From the NCBI GenBank assembly GCA_046352935.1, contig JAXMGR010000001.1:256341-320340 (forward strand): DNA of 64,000 nucleotides. The letters are read 5' to 3'. The stretch's first letter is position 1. Each line of letters opens with the position of its first letter. This document shows positions 8,636 to 16,371 of this stretch, one piece after another. The position numbers were made by a program, and so were the translations under genes. This DNA is from CAYWMY01 sp046352935 (lineage in GTDB: Bacteria; Pseudomonadota; Gammaproteobacteria; Steroidobacterales; Steroidobacteraceae). The notes beneath the pieces were generated by a model. That model made no database searches and was not told the DNA's origin. It saw nothing but the letters and a program-made list of their open reading frames with translations.

Positions 8636-9958
8636 ATGTCGGCCAGGCGGGCGCTGGTAGTCGATGACTCGAAGTCGGCACGCATCGTGTTGAGCAGGAT
8701 GCTCGAGAAGTACGGCCTCGAAGTCGACTCGGCGGAATCCGCCGAGCAGGCGCTCGATTATCTGAAGACGCACCGCCCCGACGTGATCTTCATGGATCAC
8801 ATGATGCCGGGCATGGATGGCCTGCAGGCCGTCCAGCAGATCAAGACCGATACCTCGACCGCGTCGATCCCCGTGATGATGTACACATCGCAGGAGGGCG
8901 AGCTCTACGTGGGTCAGGCGCGGGCGCTCGGTGCCGTCGGTGTCCTTCCGAAGACGGTGCGGCCCGTCGACGTGACCAAGGTGCTCTATCAGCTGAGGCT
9001 GCTGCCCGATCGCCGCGATACCGGCCCATCCGTCTTCCAGAGCGTCGAGGCGCCCGCCGCCGCCGGGTCCGCGCCGGCGGGGCCCGCGGCCCCGGATGCC
9101 GATGGTGCGCCTGCGGTCGGTGCGCTGAAGGCGCAGATCGAGAAGCTGCTGCACGACCAGACCATCGAACTGCGCCGGTTCTTCATGGCCACGATCGACA
9201 GCTCGGCGCAGCGGATCACCGCGGAGCTCCGGCCACGCGAACCGGAGCCGCCGGCCGTGCCGGTGGCCGCCGAGCCGCCGCCCGTCGTACGTCCCTGGGG
9301 CTGGATCGCGACGGCGGTCATGTCGCTCCTGGCACTCCTCGTCGTTTCCTTCCTCTACTGGCAGTCGCTCGAGACCGCGCGTGACGTGGAGGCGGCACGT
9401 GTCCGTCTCGAGCAGGAATCCGGTGCGCTGCGTGCGATGCTCGAACAGGTGCGCGAGGCGGTCCGCGCGAACGCCCGGTCCGCGACGACGGCGGGCGGGC
9501 GCGTCGGCGAACCGGCAGTGCTGCACGTGCCCTATGGCGAGAACCCGCTCGCTCCGGCGCGCATCGAGTCGCTGCGCGCGCTGTTCACCGAGCTCGGACA
9601 GCGTGATTTCCGGGGTGTCGTGCGCATCGAGCTGCACAGCGGCGAGTTCTGCCTGAGCGAGGTCGCCGGCGGCGGGTATGCCCTCGCCGATCCCGCGGTG
9701 CCGGTGTCGAAGTGCGCGCAGGTCGGGAATCCCCATGTCGAATCGCTGGGCGCCAACGACCGGCAGCCGCTCGCGTTCGCCAATCTGATCGCATCGGTCG
9801 GCAGCGAGTCGCACGGGCGGATCCAGGCCACGCTCGTGGATCGAGGCAAGCAGGAGCCGGCGGTGGATTACCCGGCCGGCGACAGCGCGTTGGCAGGCGA
9901 CTGGAACCGGGCTGCGGTCGCCAACAATCGTGTCGCGATCGTCGTGACCGCGCGCTGA
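8636..9958 (+). CDS. Membrane-anchored response regulator with periplasmic C-terminal domain
   Basis: 440 residues, preceded by a strong GGAGGGAGA ribosome site. Residues 1-122 are a receiver (REC) domain with Asp10/Asp11, phospho-acceptor Asp54 in IFMDHMMPGMDG, Thr84 and Lys106. A Pro/Ala linker and a helical segment follow (165-200). One membrane helix lies at about 221-242 (WGWIATAVMSLLALLVVSFL). A short coiled coil then leads into a roughly 150-residue domain with two cysteines (GEFCLSEV and VSKCAQ) and SLRALFTELGQRDFRGVVRI, faintly OmpA-like. By the positive-inside rule the receiver is cytosolic and the C-terminus periplasmic, so phosphorylation could signal outward across the membrane. 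No kinase is adjacent. The C-terminal domain is not recognised. Confidence 0.85.
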   Translation: MSARRALVVDDSKSARIVLSRMLEKYGLEVDSAESAEQALDYLKTHRPDVIFMDHMMPGMDGLQAVQQIKTDTSTASIPVMMYTSQEGELYVGQARALGAVGVLPKTVRPVDVTKVLYQLRLLPDRRDTGPSVFQSVEAPAAAGSAPAGPAAPDADGAPAVGALKAQIEKLLHDQTIELRRFFMATIDSSAQRITAELRPREPEPPAVPVAAEPPPVVRPWGWIATAVMSLLALLVVSFLYWQSLETARDVEAARVRLEQESGALRAMLEQVREAVRANARSATTAGGRVGEPAVLHVPYGENPLAPARIESLRALFTELGQRDFRGVVRIELHSGEFCLSEVAGGGYALADPAVPVSKCAQVGNPHVESLGANDRQPLAFANLIASVGSESHGRIQATLVDRGKQEPAVDYPAGDSALAGDWNRAAVANNRVAIVVTAR

Positions 9959-9968
9959 GGCGCGCGGC

Positions 9969-11393
9969 TCAGCGGGACATCCCGGCGCGCATGAGTTCGA
10001 GCCACTTCATGTAGCGCGCCTGCGCGACCTGGTCGAGTGCGGGTGCGACGACCTCCAGCCGGCCCGGATCCCAGTCGGGCGGCCGGTGTGCCGCGAGGTA
10101 CGCGGCTCCGCGCGCCGTTGCCTCTGATTCGACCGCAAAGGCGACCGGGGTACCCGTGAGGCGCCCCAGCACACGCCGCAGCAGGCGGTTGCGCGACAGC
10201 CCGCCGGTGGCCTCGAGTCGCGCGGGCGGGCGAAGGTGGCGCCCCATCTCGTCCAGGTTCGCGCGGACCAGGAACGCGATGCTCTCGACGACAGCCCTGA
10301 AGCGCTCGCGAACGGTCCCGTTCCCCTCGAACCTCGAGACGAAATCCGGGATCCAGAACGGGGAACCCAGGCCACCGACTCCATTGAGGAAGAACGGCGC
10401 GTGATCGTCGATCGCCGCATCGTCGTCCATCGACTGCAGCAGCTCCCCGGCAACCACACCCTCGGCGCCTGCCAGCTCGTCGAGCGCAGCCATCGCGCCA
10501 TTGACCGTGCCCTCGAGAACGTACTCGGGTCCCGCGGCATCCGCGCGCAGTACGGAGGTCAGCAGGGGCGGCGCGAGCAGCGGCCTGTCGACCGGGCGCA
10601 TCACGAAGGCACCCGTGCCGATGTTCAGGTACGCGACGCCGGCATCGAGCGGTCCTGCCGCGAACGGCACGGCCGCCTGGTCTCCCGTGCAGGCGGTGAG
10701 CGGCACGTCGTGCGTGCCCAGGTCGAGCATCCCGAAGTGCTGTTGAGTCAGCGCCTGTGCCGGCAGCACGTCGCGCGGCACGCCGAAGAGTTCCAGCAGG
10801 GCGGGCGCATAGTCGCGACTGCGCGGCGACCAGAGCAGTGTCCGTGAGGCGTTGGCGGGGTCGACCACGAACGGCCGCTCGCGCAGCAGCCGGAACAGCA
10901 GGAAGCTCGACAGCGGCCCTGCGCACAACGTGCCCGCCGCACGCGCAGCGCGCACGGCCGACAGATGATCGAGACACCAGCGCAGCTTGCTCGCACCGTA
11001 ATGCGGCGACAGCGGCAGCCCCGTCGTCTCGTGCACGTCCTGCGCGTGATGCTGCAGCCGCGCGAGCCACGCGCTCTGTCGCCGGTCGCGCCAGGAGATG
11101 GCCGGGGACAGCGCACGGCCGGTAGTCCGGTCCCAGCAGACGATGGTCGACCGCTGTGTCGCGAGTCCGGCCGCCGACCAGCGGACAACCGGCAGCTGGG
11201 TGGCCAGGTCGTCGAGACAGGCGCGAACGCTGGTGACGATTTCCTCGGCATCGTGCTCGACGTGGCCGAGGGCGTTGTGGGACGTGCTGATCGTCTGCAG
11301 CGTCACGGCGAGGCGCCGGCCGGTCAGGTCGAATGCGATCGCGCGGCTCGCGTGGCTGCCCTGATCGATGGAGACGACGACGTCGCGTGTCAT
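9969..11393 (-). CDS. FGGY-family carbohydrate kinase, glycerol-kinase-like
   Basis: 474 residues of the FGGY kinase fold. The N-terminal phosphate loop is SIDQGSHASRAIAFD. Substrate-side motifs are ATQRSTIVCWDRTTGRA and SWRDRR. The second domain has TGDQAAVPFAAGP, YLNIGTGAFVM, and the C-terminal ATGGLSRNRLLRRVL nucleotide-binding stretch. Glycerol kinase usually has DQGTTSSR and a longer chain (about 500), so the substrate is uncertain; glycerol is favoured because the gene is last in an operon with a glycerol-3-phosphate oxidase and a glycerophosphodiesterase, 7 bases downstream of the former. Confidence 0.82.
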   Translation of the reverse strand: MTRDVVVSIDQGSHASRAIAFDLTGRRLAVTLQTISTSHNALGHVEHDAEEIVTSVRACLDDLATQLPVVRWSAAGLATQRSTIVCWDRTTGRALSPAISWRDRRQSAWLARLQHHAQDVHETTGLPLSPHYGASKLRWCLDHLSAVRAARAAGTLCAGPLSSFLLFRLLRERPFVVDPANASRTLLWSPRSRDYAPALLELFGVPRDVLPAQALTQQHFGMLDLGTHDVPLTACTGDQAAVPFAAGPLDAGVAYLNIGTGAFVMRPVDRPLLAPPLLTSVLRADAAGPEYVLEGTVNGAMAALDELAGAEGVVAGELLQSMDDDAAIDDHAPFFLNGVGGLGSPFWIPDFVSRFEGNGTVRERFRAVVESIAFLVRANLDEMGRHLRPPARLEATGGLSRNRLLRRVLGRLTGTPVAFAVESEATARGAAYLAAHRPPDWDPGRLEVVAPALDQVAQARYMKWLELMRAGMSR

Positions 11394-11400
11394 GGCCGCG

Positions 11401-12579
11401 TCAGTCTACCGGGTCGAGGCGCAGCTCGCGGGTGTCCGCGAGCACTTCGCGGCAGGGCAGTGACGCCGCGATCCGCTCGAGCACGCGCGCCGCCGTCGAG
11501 CGCCAGCCCGTGAGCTTGCCGCCGTAGATGCTGACGGTGCGCGGGGCGGTGCCGCGATCCGTGTGCAGCAAGGTCTCGCGCGAACGCCCGAAGGCGCGTC
11601 CTCCCCGCGGCAGCACGCGAAGGCCGGCGAACGCACCCAGCAGCCGCGTCGCGCCGCGGCCATATGCGGGGAAGTAGTGCGCCAGCACGCGCAGGAGATA
11701 GTCGGTTTCCTGCGGCAGCGGGGCGACGTCCTCGGGGTCGCCGCGATACAGCGTCTCCGTGGTGCCGAGCAGGATGGTTCCCTTCCAGGGCATGACGAAT
11801 ACCGCGCGGCCGTCGTCCGGGCTCTCGACGTAGTAGATGCCGGCGCGCATCTGTCCCGCGAGGAGCAGGTGCGTGCCCTGAACGAGTTCCACGTCAGGCG
11901 CCGACGGCGTGCCCCGGATCCGCGCGGCCACCCGGGGCGCCCACGGCCCGGCAGCATTGACCAGCACGCGCGTGCGCAGTTCTTCCCCGCGGTCGCCACA
12001 ACGCACGACCATGGCGACGCCGTCCGCGGCCACGTCCGCTTCCACGAACTCCGTGTGCAGCGCGAGCTCCGCGCCGAGCCGCACGGCCGACGCGGTCACG
12101 GCACGGGTCAGGCGTGCGTCGTCGGTCTGGGCGTCGAAGTAGCGGAACACCTGCTGCAGGCCGTCCTGTTCGAGGCCATCGAGCCGGCCCCACTGGCGCC
12201 TCGGCAGCGTGCCGAACCGTGTCGCGGGCGCGAGGCTGCCGAGTGCCGCGTAAAGCGACAGGCCCGCCCACAGCTGCCAGGGCCGTCGGCGCGTCGTCGC
12301 ATAGACCGGCACGAAGAAGGGTCGCAGACGCACGAGCTCGGGCGCGAGTCGCAGCAGCAGCTGGCGTTCCATGAGGCTCTCGCGCACGAGTCGCAGCTGA
12401 CCCGTCTCGAGGTAACGCAGGCCACCGTGTATGAGCTTGCTCGAGCGGCTCGAGGTTCCGTGCGCCAGATCGTGGCGCTCCACCAGGAGGACCGAATGTC
12501 CCGCCGCGGCAGCCGCCTGCGCAACGCCGGCCCCGTGGATGCCGCCGCCGACGACCACGACATCGTAGCGTCGGGTCAT
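11401..12579 (-). CDS. FAD-dependent glycerol-3-phosphate dehydrogenase-like oxidoreductase (short GlpD)
   Basis: 392 residues. It opens with the FAD dinucleotide motif VVVGGGIHGAGVAQAAAAAG and the GlpD-type HGTSSRSSKLIHGGLRYLE. Later GlpD features include LVNAAGPWAP, GTHLLLAG, VMPWKGTILLGTTET and SIYGGKLTGWRSTAARVLER. GlpD oxidises sn-glycerol 3-phosphate to dihydroxyacetone phosphate and passes electrons to quinone at the inner membrane. Standard GlpD has about 500 residues; this one stops just after the catalytic domain and lacks the C-terminal helical cap. It overlaps the upstream phosphodiesterase by ATGA. Function is inferred from motifs plus operon context. Confidence 0.85.
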   Translation of the reverse strand: MTRRYDVVVVGGGIHGAGVAQAAAAAGHSVLLVERHDLAHGTSSRSSKLIHGGLRYLETGQLRLVRESLMERQLLLRLAPELVRLRPFFVPVYATTRRRPWQLWAGLSLYAALGSLAPATRFGTLPRRQWGRLDGLEQDGLQQVFRYFDAQTDDARLTRAVTASAVRLGAELALHTEFVEADVAADGVAMVVRCGDRGEELRTRVLVNAAGPWAPRVAARIRGTPSAPDVELVQGTHLLLAGQMRAGIYYVESPDDGRAVFVMPWKGTILLGTTETLYRGDPEDVAPLPQETDYLLRVLAHYFPAYGRGATRLLGAFAGLRVLPRGGRAFGRSRETLLHTDRGTAPRTVSIYGGKLTGWRSTAARVLERIAASLPCREVLADTRELRLDPVD

Positions 12580-13319
12580 GCGGGCGCCGATTTGTCGCCG
12601 AGTTCCCGTGCGACTGCGTCCACGGCCATGGTCTCGACGAAGCGTGCGCCCCGGGCGTGCAGGTCACGGGCGAGTCCGGCGCTGCGGACTTCGTAGACGA
12701 CCCAGTCGCCGCAGGATGCGGGCAGCGGTCCGGACGGCGGCAGCCGGGTGTGGTCGCAGAACGCGAACTCCGGCCGGAGCGCCGCCAGCGCGGCGAGCAC
12801 GGTGTCGTCGTAACGCGGCAGCACCCAGCCGATCCGGTGGCCGCGCTGCCGGGCGAGCGGCAGCACGTCGAGGTCGAATGAAATCAGGATGCAGCGGTCG
12901 CGCACGCTCCCGAGGGCTTCGTCGACGGCGTCGAGGCAGGTCTGCCGGCCGTGGTGCAGAAGGCTGGCGCGCTTGAGCTCGACGAACATCTGCAGGCCGG
13001 CCCGCGCGCGGAGCCAGTCCGCCAGGGCCGCGAGGCGCGGCATGCGGGTTCCGGCGAAGCGCTGGCCGAACCGCTCCGGCTCGATCGGTTCGACGGTGTC
13101 GAGCGCTGCGGCGGTGGACTGCAGGACGTTCACGGCCACGCCCGCGACACGCTGCAGTTCGGCGTCGTGCACGACATAGGGCGTGCGATCGGCTGCGAGC
13201 TGGACGTCGCATTCGAGCCAGCGACAGCCGAGGCCGGCCGCGGACTCGAACGCGGGAAGCGTGTTCTCGGGGAACTCGAGTGCGTTCCCGCGATGGGCCA
13301 CGAGTTCGATGGGTTCCAT
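12576..13319 (-). CDS. Glycerophosphodiester phosphodiesterase
   Basis: 247 residues. The GDPD signature is at the very N-terminus: VAHRGNALEFPENTLPAFES (catalytic His and Arg, metal Glu), then WLECDVQLAADRTPYVVHD (metal residues and second catalytic His). The family hydrolyses glycerophosphodiesters to sn-glycerol 3-phosphate and an alcohol. No signal peptide is present, so it is a cytosolic, UgpQ-like form. The start MEPIELVAHRG was preferred over an upstream ATG adding 14 residues without similarity. It is first in a three-gene operon with the G3P oxidase and the FGGY kinase, a complete route from phospholipid head groups to dihydroxyacetone phosphate. Confidence 0.9.
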   Translation of the reverse strand: MEPIELVAHRGNALEFPENTLPAFESAAGLGCRWLECDVQLAADRTPYVVHDAELQRVAGVAVNVLQSTAAALDTVEPIEPERFGQRFAGTRMPRLAALADWLRARAGLQMFVELKRASLLHHGRQTCLDAVDEALGSVRDRCILISFDLDVLPLARQRGHRIGWVLPRYDDTVLAALAALRPEFAFCDHTRLPPSGPLPASCGDWVVYEVRSAGLARDLHARGARFVETMAVDAVARELGDKSAPA

Positions 13320-13507
13320 TTTCTCGCGCACTCCGGACGTCCCGTTTGGCAGCGCGGACACCGCAGGGCTGGATTATAGGCGGGCCGGTCGCCGGGGCTG
13401 GTTGCATCCCGGCGCATGCTGCCGTTTACTTGGCGCCCCGCGCGGGCGGTGGCCTGTCGCGTCAGGACCGTACCGCGGGGTCGAATTCCGCCACCTTCGG
13501 CGCAGGC

Positions 13508-14359
13508 ATGCTGTTCGCGCAACGACGAACGATCCTAATGTCCACTCTCGTGCTCGCACTGGCGTGCCTGCAGCTCCAGGGTTGCAGTCGCCAGGAGGCC
13601 GAGTGGCGGCGCGTGCGCGCGGAAGACAGTGCGGCCGGGTACGAGGACTATCTGCACCGTCATCCCGGGGGCTCTCACAGCCAGGAAGCGCAGGAGCGTC
13701 TGCGTTCGCTGCGCGAGGATCGCGAGTGGGAGCGAGCGCAGCGCCTCAATGCGCCCGAGGCGTTCCAGCAGTATCTCGGTGCCTACCCGGAGGGCCGCTT
13801 CGCCCCGCAGGCGCGCGAGCGGCTGGCGGACTTCCTCCTCGCGCAGGCTCCGTCCACCGCGCCGGAGGATGGTGGGGGCGGTGAGCCCGCACCGTCGCGG
13901 GGGCCACCGCGCCAGATCGTGGCACCTGCTCCTGCTGCTCCTGCCGCGCCTGCGCCGCGCCGCGCGGTGTCTCCGACTCCGGCCGTGAGGCCCGGGGCCC
14001 GCGGAGCGGCCGTGGCGCCTCGCGCCACGGCGGTCTCGAAGCTCCCGGCAGCTGCGCCTCCGGCCAGGCGCCGTGAATCACCCGTCCGGGGCCCGGCCGT
14101 GCCGGTCGCCGGCTCTGGCTACCGTCTGCAGCTCGGTGCGTTCGCGGCCGGGGAAGGCGCAGCGCGGAACGCCTGGGATCGATTGCACAGCACGCACGGA
14201 GCCCTGCTCGGGTCGTTGACGCCTGCGGTCGACACGGTCACCCGCAATGGTCGGACGCTGTGGCGCCTGCGCGCGGGCCCGGTCGATGCCGGGCGTGCGA
14301 AGCAGCTGTGCGGAGAGCTGCGCGCGCGGGGGGTCCCCTGCGTCGTCGCATCCCCGTGA
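13508..14359 (+). CDS. SPOR-domain lipoprotein
   Basis: 283 residues starting MLFAQRRTILMSTLVLALAC, with a probable lipobox LQGC (Cys near 26); an internal ATG ten codons on is an alternative start. Two short helical repeats follow (AAGYEDYLHRHPGGSHSQEA and AFQQYLGAYPEGRFAPQA), resembling tetratricopeptide-like repeats seen in envelope proteins. A 100-residue Ala/Pro/Arg linker leads to a C-terminal SPOR domain (GYRLQLGAFAAGEGAARNAW to VPCVVASP). SPOR domains bind denuded peptidoglycan glycan strands at the division septum. No ribosome site of quality is seen before the chosen ATG. It is divergent from the GDPD operon. Confidence 0.78.
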   Translation: MLFAQRRTILMSTLVLALACLQLQGCSRQEAEWRRVRAEDSAAGYEDYLHRHPGGSHSQEAQERLRSLREDREWERAQRLNAPEAFQQYLGAYPEGRFAPQARERLADFLLAQAPSTAPEDGGGGEPAPSRGPPRQIVAPAPAAPAAPAPRRAVSPTPAVRPGARGAAVAPRATAVSKLPAAAPPARRRESPVRGPAVPVAGSGYRLQLGAFAAGEGAARNAWDRLHSTHGALLGSLTPAVDTVTRNGRTLWRLRAGPVDAGRAKQLCGELRARGVPCVVASP

Positions 14360-14460
14360 CGGCGCTCTCGCGGCCGTCGATCCAGGTCAGGTGGTGACCC
14401 GGCGCGTCAGTCGCCGGCTCCGGACCGGCGTCCAAGTGCCTGATTCGAGCTTGTGCCGTG

Positions 14461-14477
14461 CTGGCACGCGTCTTGCT
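14461..14477 (+). promoter_or_regulatory. Sigma-54 (RpoN) promoter
   Basis: CTGGCACGCGTCTTGCT fits the sigma-54 consensus TGGCACG-N4-TTGCW exactly: GG and GC are ten bases apart, as required for -24/-12 elements. Transcription should start around 14487-14489, leaving a leader of about a dozen bases with GAGG at 14491-14494 before the ATG at 14500. No enhancer-binding protein or recognisable upstream activator site lies in the 100 bases upstream. Confidence 0.8.
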
Positions 14478-14499
14478 TCGTTGAACCTGCGAGGTTCAC

Positions 14500-14757
14500 A
14501 TGAACAAGACACGCGAACTGGATCCTTCTGAAGTGGTCGCCGTGCTGATGCCCGGGCTGGACGAGAGCGGCGAACGCGCGGCCATCGTCATCGTCAGAGG
14601 CTCCGACGGCCAGGTCAGCGTCCGGCGGATGGATGCCTCGGATGCCTCGGTACGCCGTGCGGCACAGACCGGATGCTTCCGGCGCGGTACGCCGATCCTC
14701 GATCCGGTATCCCGGCAGGTCATGGGATACGAGATGGAGGAGGTCAAGTTCGCCTGA
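14500..14757 (+). CDS. Small hypothetical protein behind a sigma-54 promoter
   Basis: 85 residues, acidic N-terminal half and mixed C-terminal half, no signal peptide or membrane segment. The middle reads AAIVIVRGSDGQVSVRRM, suggesting a small beta-rich fold, and the end is VMGYEMEEVKFA. I do not recognise the family. The case for a real gene is the consensus sigma-54 promoter ending 22 bases before the ATG, an intervening GAGG, and a stop well before the convergent neighbour at 14791. A role in nitrogen, stress or motility responses would fit RpoN control, but nothing in the sequence shows it. Confidence 0.65.
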   Translation: MNKTRELDPSEVVAVLMPGLDESGERAAIVIVRGSDGQVSVRRMDASDASVRRAAQTGCFRRGTPILDPVSRQVMGYEMEEVKFA

Positions 14758-14790
14758 CCGGCGTCCTGTACGCCTGGACGCCGGCGGGGC

Positions 14791-15387
14791 TCAGGAGCGG
14801 CCCTGGCGCACGATCTCCCATTCACCGTCATTGACGCGGCAGGCGTGCCCGGTCGCAACCCGGCGCTGGCTGCCTCGCACCTCGACGATGCGGAAATTCC
14901 GGCACGGCTGGTCACGACGGCGCCAGTCGCCGGTCGGCGTCATGAGATACGTGATGCCGAGCGACGGCTGCGACCAGCGGACTTCGCGGCCGTCGCGCAC
15001 CAGTTCGAGCGCGTGACCCATGCAGGCCCGGTCTTCGCGATCCATGTCGCGGCCGATCTCGGCACCGACCACCGCTCCGAGGATGGTGCCGGCGATGATC
15101 GCGACCGTGCGTCCGTCGCCGCGGCCGATCGTCGATCCGACCGCGCCGCCGATGACGCCACCGACGATGGCACCCACCGCATCGCGGTTGCAGCGCCCCG
15201 CTCCGACGCCGTAGTCGTCGTCCCAGCGGGACCCGCTGTATCCGACGTAATGTCCGTGGCGCGGCCGGTCCTGCTTCTTGCGCCATCCGTGTGCGGGCGC
15301 GTGGTCCGGCGGATCAGCCGCTGCCGTCGCGCCGAGTGCGACTGCAAGCGCAATTCCCAGGACGATGGATCCGAGTCGGTTACGCAT
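14791..15387 (-). CDS. Glycine-zipper 2TM surface/lipoprotein-like protein
   Basis: 198 residues with a signal peptide (MRNRLGSIVLGIALAVALGA then TAAADPP). Residues about 65-110 hold the glycine zipper GAIVGGVIGGAVGSTIGRGD then IIAGTILGAVVGAEIGRDMD, the 2TM glycine-zipper domain of outer-membrane proteins such as the RT0821/Lpp0805 surface family. The C-terminal part (LELVRDGREVRWSQP, then CRNFRIVEV and CRVNDGEWEIV) has paired cysteines and resembles the SH3-like tail of that family. It is probably an outer-membrane or periplasmic protein of unknown role. The chosen start removes 45 codons of unsupported upstream frame. Confidence 0.78.
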   Translation of the reverse strand: MRNRLGSIVLGIALAVALGATAAADPPDHAPAHGWRKKQDRPRHGHYVGYSGSRWDDDYGVGAGRCNRDAVGAIVGGVIGGAVGSTIGRGDGRTVAIIAGTILGAVVGAEIGRDMDREDRACMGHALELVRDGREVRWSQPSLGITYLMTPTGDWRRRDQPCRNFRIVEVRGSQRRVATGHACRVNDGEWEIVRQGRS

Positions 15388-15570
15388 GTGGATGATCCTC
15401 GGTGTTCGCCGCGCGCCACGCAGGGGTGTGGCACGCGTGCATGATGCCGTGGGTCCCGTGAATGGCAACTGGAGCGCCCGGATTCCTGCGGGAGCGACGG
15501 CTGGAATCTCCGACCGCGTCACACTGAGGCTGCGCGCGACGATGCGGTGCGCGTGAAGGGGATGAACGAA

Positions 15571-15596
15571 GGGCGCAGCCTGCGAAGGCTGCGCCC
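15571..15596 (-). terminator. Hairpin downstream of the lipoprotein gene
   Basis: A perfect 10-bp stem, GGGCGCAGCC (15571-15580) and GGCTGCGCCC (15587-15596), with a 6-base loop, begins 25 bases after the stop of the lipoprotein gene at 15621. On the minus strand it is followed by TTCGTTCATC, only a weak T-run, so termination may be partial. Confidence 0.6.
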
Positions 15597-15620
15597 CGTC
15601 GAGCCGGCTCGAATCGAGTG

Positions 15621-16235
15621 TCAGCCGGCGGCGGGTGCTGCCGCCGGCGCAGCCGCGGACAGTCCCAGCTTCGTCATCAGGTCCTTTGCGGCGCTCTCCA
15701 CCGATCGGGCCTTCGAGACAGCTTCCTCGAGGTTGCCTGCCGTGAACGCCTGCGAGGCAACGTCCCAGTTCGACTTGGCCTCTGTCAGCGCGGTCGATGC
15801 GGCGTCCACCGCCTCCTTGTCCAGGCCGGCGGGCAGCTTCTTCATCTTGCCGAGTTCGGCGAGCTTGTCTTCGATGCTCTTGACCATGCCCGGCACGCCA
15901 GCAGACAGGCTGGTCCAGTCGCCGTTGAGCTGCGCCATGACTTCCTTCTTCTTGCTGGCGGCGGCATCCGCGAGTTCCTTGGCCTTGGCCGGGATGTCCT
16001 TCACGGAGGTGAGCGCATCACCGTACTTCTCGGCCTGGAAGGCCTCACGCGCGGTATTGAGCTGGCTCTTCACGGCGTCGTACTGCTCGGGCACGTACTT
16101 CATCGCGTCCTCGTGGACGGCGGCGAGCGCGCTCTCTGCGGCGTCGAGCGCCTTGGCCGCGGGATCCTTCTGCGAGCAGGCGGCGAAGAACAATGCGCCC
16201 AGGACGATGGCGGCGGTTCTGATATGGGGCTTCAT
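15621..16235 (-). CDS. Alpha-helical lipoprotein of unknown function
   Basis: 204 residues with a clear lipoprotein signal, MKPHIRTAAIVLGALFFAAC, Cys at 20. The mature protein is almost entirely Ala/Lys/Glu-rich helix (AKALDAAESALAAVHEDAMK, YGDALTSVKDIPAKAKELAD and AASKKKEVMAQLNGDWTSL), likely a periplasmic helical bundle, ending in an Ala/Pro tail. Family not recognised; similar helical lipoproteins occur in gammaproteobacteria without known function. The signal peptide decided the start. It stands alone, with a hairpin downstream. Confidence 0.75.
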   Translation of the reverse strand: MKPHIRTAAIVLGALFFAACSQKDPAAKALDAAESALAAVHEDAMKYVPEQYDAVKSQLNTAREAFQAEKYGDALTSVKDIPAKAKELADAAASKKKEVMAQLNGDWTSLSAGVPGMVKSIEDKLAELGKMKKLPAGLDKEAVDAASTALTEAKSNWDVASQAFTAGNLEEAVSKARSVESAAKDLMTKLGLSAAAPAAAPAAG

Positions 16236-16371
16236 CGTGGCGATCTCCGGTGGTCGTGGATTGAGGCGCCGGCCGGCTGGGGCGGCCGGGGCCGCGAATA
16301 GTGCCACCGGCGCGGGCCGTGTGCCATGCTTCGCCGGCAGGCCACACCGGCGTCGCGCACGACGGAATCCC

